Part shown: piece by piece, positions 59,421-64,000 of the stretch
Layout: each line of letters starts with the position of its first letter
Numbering within the stretch: the stretch's first letter is position 1
Assembly: GCA_949987565.1 (NCBI GenBank)
Contig: OX465114.1
Coordinates: forward strand, 310,001-374,000
Direction of reading: 5' to 3'
DNA length: 64,000 nt
DNA from: Luidia sarsii
Taxonomy: Eukaryota > Echinodermata > Asteroidea > Paxillosida > Luidiidae
Made by a program: the position numbers and the translations under genes
The notes under the pieces: generated by a model
What the model was told of the DNA's origin: nothing
Database searches by the model: none
Seen by the model: the letters and a program-made list of their open reading frames with translations, nothing else

Positions 59421-60487
59421 TATCATTTTGTAGATGATCATTACTTTGAAGCAGTGTACAGGTGCAACTGTACAGAAATTTGCCGTTACAGAGTCTATTC
59501 TAAAGAAATTCAGCCACTTGGGGCAAACCAGCCAACTGAATGACGATCACACGCTTAAGATAGAAGCAGAGCTACCCACAATACTTGACCTAGAGAACAA
59601 AAAGGTTCAATGCTAAGGCTGCTGACCAGTCTCGTAAGACTCATGTCTTGGACTCGGACCTGAGAGATGAGACTCAAATACAAGTTGTCTGCCCCCATCA
59701 CATCCCTCCCCCTCACCCACCACACCCCTCCCTCTCCCCCTCCCCCTCACCCATCACACCCCCTCACCCATCACACCCCTCCCCCTCCCCCTCCCCTCAC
59801 CCATCACATCCCTCACCAATCACACACCTCCCTCTCCCCCTCCCCCTCACCCATCACACCCCTCACCCATCACACCCCCCTCACACATCACACCCCTCCC
59901 CCTCACCCATCACACCCCTCACCCATCACACCCCCTCACCCATCACACCCCCCTCACACATCACACCCCTCCCCCTTACCCATCACACCCCTCACCCATC
60001 ACACCCCTCACCCATCACACCCCTCCCCCTCACCCATCACACCCCTCCCCTCACCCATCACACCCCCCCTCACCCATCACACCCCTCCCCCTCACCCATC
60101 ACACCCCTCCCCCTCACCCATTACACCCCTCCCCCTCACCTATTACACCCGTCCCCTTACCCATCACACCCCTCCCCTCACCCATCACACCCCTCCCCCT
60201 CACCCATCACACCCCTCCCCATCCCCCTCACCCATTATGCCCCCCTTACCCATCACACCCCTCCCCCTCACTTATCACACCCCTCTCCCCGCATCCCCAT
60301 CACACTTGAGTGCGGTAGAGGTACCCACAAAACATGACCTAGTCTGAAAGCATCTTACATTGTAAGACTCATACAGACCATGTTCAGAGAACCACTTGGT
60401 CAAGGATGGAGTCATCTGCAGTTTTTATGTACCTCTATACTACCCCATAGGCATAATATGCCACTTTCTGGCGATTTACAAAGAATC
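59199..60487 (+). repeat. Pair of ~100-bp direct repeats flanking the C-rich minisatellite
   Basis: AGAGAACCACTTGGTCAAGG with GTCATCTGCAGTT and TATGTACCTCTA occurs at 59199-59303 and 60387-60487 with about 85-90% identity by eye. The pair brackets the CCCCTCACCCATCACA tract. Confidence 0.75.
59690..60300. repeat. CCCCTCACCCATCACA minisatellite
   Basis: About 610 bp of irregular tandem repeats built from CACCCATCACACCC and CTCCCCCTC words. The plus strand is almost free of G. Two overlapping open frames of 226-229 aa (59648-60347), rich in Pro, His, Ser and Thr, are translations of the repeat and are not credible genes. The G-rich minus strand, which would be the sense strand of an intron of the putative gene, has GGGG and GGG runs able to form G-quadruplexes. 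Confidence 0.9.
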
Positions 60488-60571
60488 AACGTTACACATT
60501 GTTGATTGGTCTTTGTTTTAGTTTACAATGCTCTTCAGCATTGTAATATTGTTCAATCTTTATTTTGAAAC

Positions 60572-60653
60572 CTGAGAAGAAGTGATGAGTCTCTTCCATT
60601 CTTGGGCTCTTGTCCGAATCCTGTCGGCACCACTGGATAATGACAGGTAACAG
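60572..60653 (-). CDS. Third exon, type C (unrecognised gene)
   Basis: An 82-nt exon between acceptor TACATTCTCAG and donor GTTTCA (weak). It is in phase with exon 2, reading LLPVIIQWCRQDSDKSPR and then MEETHHFFS. It is homologous to the C exons of the array, which instead carry a stop after the same core. The lack of that stop here suggests this frame is the ancestral coding one. The segment looks amphipathic with a conserved Trp-Cys pair; the family is unknown. Confidence 0.5.
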
Positions 60654-60659
60654 CTGAGA

Positions 60660-61140
60660 ATGTAAGGCTAACAATTTGGGGATGGATTTCATAGTTTATG
60701 TTTTGATAAGCATTGGGGTAAAATGGCAAGTGGATATCAATCAAAAGTATGCACAGACACTATACTGCTATGGAATGGGTTTGTCAGTTAATTGTTCTAG
60801 GGAAGGGACAGTAGAGGAATAGCCAGATTTGGTGATTTAGTCCAGGTTTGATGGAAGATTTATAAACACACTGATCCTGGATGTAAAATTGTACATTCAA
60901 CTCCAGAGAACCCACTGGATAGGACTAGTCAGAAAATTAAATGAAAAACAACAAAGCAGGCTAAATTGGAATTTGAACAAGATGACAAAAAGTCTTTCCT
61001 ATAAGACACAAACTCGCCTCAATTTGACCTCAGGAGCATCTTAATTCACTGCAATTTTCCTCACTCCAAGTTCCTTAAGCATCGTCTGGGATGGTATCAT
61101 GGTTGTCTGTAGAACCCTCAAGGGAATGCTAAAATCAAAA
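60660..61140. repeat. Direct duplication of 42060-42500, right copy
   Basis: Same order of landmarks as the left copy, including the exon at 61065-61128 that matches 42443-42498. Together the pair brackets the amplified block. Confidence 0.75.
61065..61128 (-). CDS. Second exon, type D (unrecognised gene)
   Basis: A 64-nt exon with acceptor GATTTTAG and donor GTGAGG. It completes the split codon left by exon 1 and ends in phase 0, which fits exon 3 exactly: IPLRVLQTTMIPSQTMLKEL is followed by LLPVIIQW. Its 3' half MLKELGVRK is also present, unspliced, past the donor in the 42.4-kb copy. Confidence 0.5.
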
Positions 61141-61553
61141 CAAAAAAATCCCATCCCTGCATAATTTATCAAGCATTGTATTTCAGATAGAGTAGTGCAT
61201 TATTTGCATTCTTACACAATCCAAGTATCGTAATGTCCAATTTTCAGCAGTGAATGTACATTGTGCGCATTAATTTACTCATTTTTTAAACCAGTTATTA
61301 CCCATTAGAGAAAGCACGTCAATGCATATACGGCATATAATTAATTACATGCTATGTGTGCTGGGGTTTTTCACCCCTACCAATGAAAACCCATTTTCCT
61401 GATAATATACGCCTTGGATAAAATGCCACTTGAAAGATTTTACCGTCCAGAAAGCCAAAGTTGTTTTCGGAAATTTGTCTTTTGAAATTAGGCCTTCACT
61501 GTAGGCAATTGGAGTAGGATAAAACAAATTTCCAACAGAAAATATTATCGAGG

Positions 61554-62708
61554 CCTTATAGTGGCTATTGTAACAGCATCCATACGGTGACGCAATTTCC
61601 ATTTTCTATCAATTACGGCAATGAAACTGCGCAAGCGCGATGACATACTAGTTGCTTGAAAGAAGTGTCACGGCCATTGATCTCCATAATAAAGACTGGA
61701 TAGGACACCGCGCGTTGCTCGTGCACAAAATACGCGGTCAAACAATGGCGGCGCGCAACGCTTCAGGAGGGTAGAGTTGTGTATGTTGGTTAGAGCATCT
61801 TGCTCTATTAGAGTTCACTCGCTTGGCCGTGGATGAATTTGGTCTACCTTGTAGTTGTAGGAACGAGTAATTAAGGTGCCGGAAATAATTTTTATATCCG
61901 CATTTGAATCGGCCACGGCTACACATTGATTTGCTGGTGTTTATCTTAACTTTTCTGAGCAACTTTAGGAATAAAAAACAAAACATTCATTCAACGCTTG
62001 CACAATTGCAAATTGACAAAAAGCAATGCAGATTTATTTCTTGTATTTTTTTTGCACATGGTTATATAAGGCTAGTCACCAGTGATATCCAAATCATTCC
62101 TTTCATTCAAGGGGTGGATTCAGCTTTTGGGTAACCCAAATAACAGCAGTTATAATGTTAATGATTATTTGACCACTGCTGGAACAACACAGGTCATAAT
62201 TATGCCATTAATTTAAAATCTCAGTCATCAATAAGCAGTATGCAGTACTAAATGAGTCCATCTAAAACCAACAACTTACTTGTGAAAAGTTATTCCTTTC
62301 TTACGGCTCACTTTTCCGTCCCTCTCCGGCCAATTCACTGCTGCACACGCTTTGACCTTTGTTATTTTCGAATTTTCCTATTTTATTCGTGTATGTTTAT
62401 GTTTTTTTCAAAAGATGACTATTTGAAGGGGAAACATGTGTTCACTTCTGTCAAATATCCATTCAAATGTGTGATCGCAGCAAAACGACACGTTCGTTTC
62501 TTACCCTCTTGACAAAACGCACACGCGGATGCGCATTTGACGCGCTGTCCTATCCAGTCTTTATTATGGAGATCAATGGTCACGGCCGACGTGCCATGTC
62601 ATCGCGCTTGCGCAGTTTCATTGCCGTAATTGATAGAAAATGGAAATTGCGTTACCGTATGGCTGCCGTAACAATACCCACTGTGATAAGCGCGGGCACG
62701 TACTTATA
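61554..62708. mobile_element. Composite inverted-repeat element with ~160-bp ends
   Basis: TTATAGTGGCTATTGTAACAG at 61556 through CTCCATAATAAAGACTGG at about 61700 is repeated in inverse orientation from about 62540 (CCAGTCTTTATTATGGAG) to 62708. The pair encloses about 830 bp of mixed DNA without a transposase. The ends include TTTCCATTTTCTATCAATTA and TGCGCAAGCGCGATGACAT. The family is unknown. Confidence 0.7.
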
Positions 62709-62921
62709 GTGGCTATTGTTACGGCAGCTACACGGTAACGCAATTTCCATTTTCTATCAATTACGGCAATGAAACTGCTCAAGCGCGATGACATACCAGT
62801 CGCTTGAAAGAAGTGTCAAAGCCGGCGGGCATGTCATCGGGCATGCGCAGTTTTAGTGCCGTAACGATAGAAAATGGAATTTGCGTTACGGCTGGCGTAA
62901 CAATAGCCGCTGTGATAAGCG
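62706..62921. mobile_element. Short MITE of the same family
   Basis: About 216 bp with arms of about 95-100 bp: GTGGCTATTGTTACGGCAGC on the left and, on the other strand, GCGGCTATTGTTACGCCAGC. It directly abuts the right end of the longer element, so three related arms lie head to head. Confidence 0.7.
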
Positions 62922-62924
62922 CAA

Positions 62925-63427
62925 GGGGAGGTTTGTCAACCCCGACTTACTTACTGACAATAGGCTTTGGATAAAAGCCGGTGCTCCTCTGATCCTCTGA
63001 ATAGGTCTGCTAAGAATGACCTCTTGAAATCCGCAGGTGATCGTGAACAATTAGCCAACGCGATAGAAAGCGCGTGCCAAGGTACAGAAAGCCGCCCGTC
63101 CTATTTCGATACGGGCAATATTTTAGGGCATCCAGGTTGGGTTATGCAACTTGAATAATTTCACTGCCTTAAAAGCCAAAAAAAAAATGTGTTTCTTTCT
63201 ATCGATGGTACGTGCCAGACAGTGGTCTTTTGTGGATTCAGGTTTTTCCGTCCCTTTACGATGCAAAAACTGTCCGAGATTAACTGTAAGCCCTGGAGCA
63301 GCGCTTCGAAATGTTGAGCTTTTTATCGGCCATTTTGATGGCTTGAATTTAGGGCGGTGGAAATTTAGCGCGAGATTTGAAGATGAGAAGCAGTCGTGTA
63401 GAAAATGAAAACAAATTACACACTAAC
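62925..63427. other. Intron-like stretch upstream of exon 2
   Basis: No supported gene. ORFs of 63 and 85 aa are present (62967-63158 and 63151-63408) without recognisable motifs or partners. Confidence 0.4.
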
Positions 63428-63597
63428 CTTCCTCTGCCACGTTCCAGGCTTGCCACACCAGAAAATGTCTTGACTTGCTTGAGAAACGATTGAAGACGGT
63501 CGAGTTGTTTCTCCCAAGACGAAGCGCCACTCACAAAAACATCCTCGGACAGGACGTCGATCCACTCACCCACGTGGGCCAAAATGGCGACCGCCAT
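63428..63597 (-). CDS. Candidate first coding exon of an unrecognised minus-strand gene
   Basis: The ATG at 63595-63597 opens a 170-nt coding exon: 56 codons plus two bases. It begins MAVAILAHVGEWIDVL, continues SEDVFVSGASSWEKQ and LDRLQSFLKQVKTFSG, and ends LERGRG before the donor GTTAGT. It looks like a soluble, helical N-terminus with no signal peptide. The region is locally GC-richer than its surroundings, as expected near a start site. The two leftover bases join exon 2 at 61065-61128 in frame, and exon 2 joins exon 3. I do not recognise the family. The alternative is a chance ORF, but three in-phase junctions make that less likely. Confidence 0.5.
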
Positions 63598-64000
63598 GAA
63601 GTGCACACATTGTTTAGCCTCGAAGGCAACTGTGAGCTACTGGTGAAGTTCAGATATCACACGACAACCGCCATTGAGTGCACGCACGTCTTGCCTCGTT
63701 GAACTCTGACGGCGGACTGAAGTGAACCGCGTGCGTGCAGTATCCCCGCCCCGCCAGTGCGGCGTTCACCCGGAGACGCATCACCGCATCTATAGTCCTC
63801 CGCCTGCATTGCCCTATTTTTCTTCTGACTAGCGCCCTCACACGGCGAAGACGAGTTAACTATTATATTATGAACTCTATCGAAATTCAAGAATAGAACT
63901 GCAAGGACAAGATTTCAAGGAGAATAATCGTTAACTTTATTCAGTTTAAACAACATCTCTATAATTTCAAATCACGGGTAGGAAAATAGAACAAAAACAT
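63598..64000. other. Upstream region of the minus-strand gene
   Basis: GC-rich with many CpG from about 63700 to 63850, possibly a promoter. ACTTTATTCAG at about 63934 would give AATAAA on the minus strand, possibly the 3' end of a neighbouring minus-strand gene beyond the window. Neither is certain. Confidence 0.3.

Noticed and set aside
59648..60347. Two overlapping 226-229 aa Pro/His/Ser/Thr-rich ORFs
   Set aside because: They are translations of the CCCCTCACCCATCACA tandem repeat in two frames; the repeat simply has no stop codons on that strand.
61780..61860. GTTGGTTAGAGCATCTTGCTC as a tRNA A-box
   Set aside because: No matching anticodon stem or B-box follows at the right distance.
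62967..63158. 63-aa ORF containing SAGDREQLANAIESACQG
   Set aside because: Reasonable composition, but no splice context, no partner exon and opposite strand to the neighbouring exons; left as noise.

Overview
The window looks like a repeat-rich piece of an animal nuclear genome, probably a marine invertebrate deuterostome such as an echinoderm. That taxonomic guess is inference: it rests on eukaryotic splice sites, several cut-and-paste transposon families, many CATGTACATGTA and TAGGCCTA-type words, and no bacterial signals. No gene was recognised by name.

Layout. (1) 1-34422 is almost entirely one minisatellite with a 31-bp dimeric monomer (a 16-bp plus a 15-bp half that both begin GAGTTG), organised in nested higher-order repeats. 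Two DNA transposons with apparent 4-bp target duplications interrupt it (3242-6838 and 32893-33691). The first contains a hAT-like element (4445-6406). A 67-bp remnant of the second transposon's 3' end occurs at three more places in the array and works as a tag for large duplications. (2) 34423-39720 holds two foldback elements with 9-bp target duplications: 35668-36828, and the 2.7-kb compound palindrome 36869-39562. Both sit in decayed copies of the satellite, so the satellite once reached to about 39.65 kb. (3) 39720-41860 is AT-rich and mostly without recognisable content. (4) 41.7-63.6 kb appears to hold one minus-strand gene or gene relic. Its candidate first coding exon (63428-63597) and next two exons stay in one frame. 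Its 3' end (42498 down to 41865) also stays in one frame. The middle is a run of eight units of about 1.6 kb (45100-57674), most carrying four exon-like segments with strong minus-strand splice sites; seven of the eight also carry the same 0.53-kb MITE. The intron-like space also holds a CCCCTCACCCATCACA minisatellite, a short interspersed repeat family and a tRNA-like SINE fragment. A family of inverted-repeat MITEs lies at 61.55-62.92 kb.

How it fits together. The left half records growth of a satellite by unequal exchange, with transposons landing in it at several times. The right half records growth of a block of exons, with one MITE insertion dating most of the amplification. Whether the amplified exons are still translated is unresolved: some adjacent exon pairs share an open frame and others do not.
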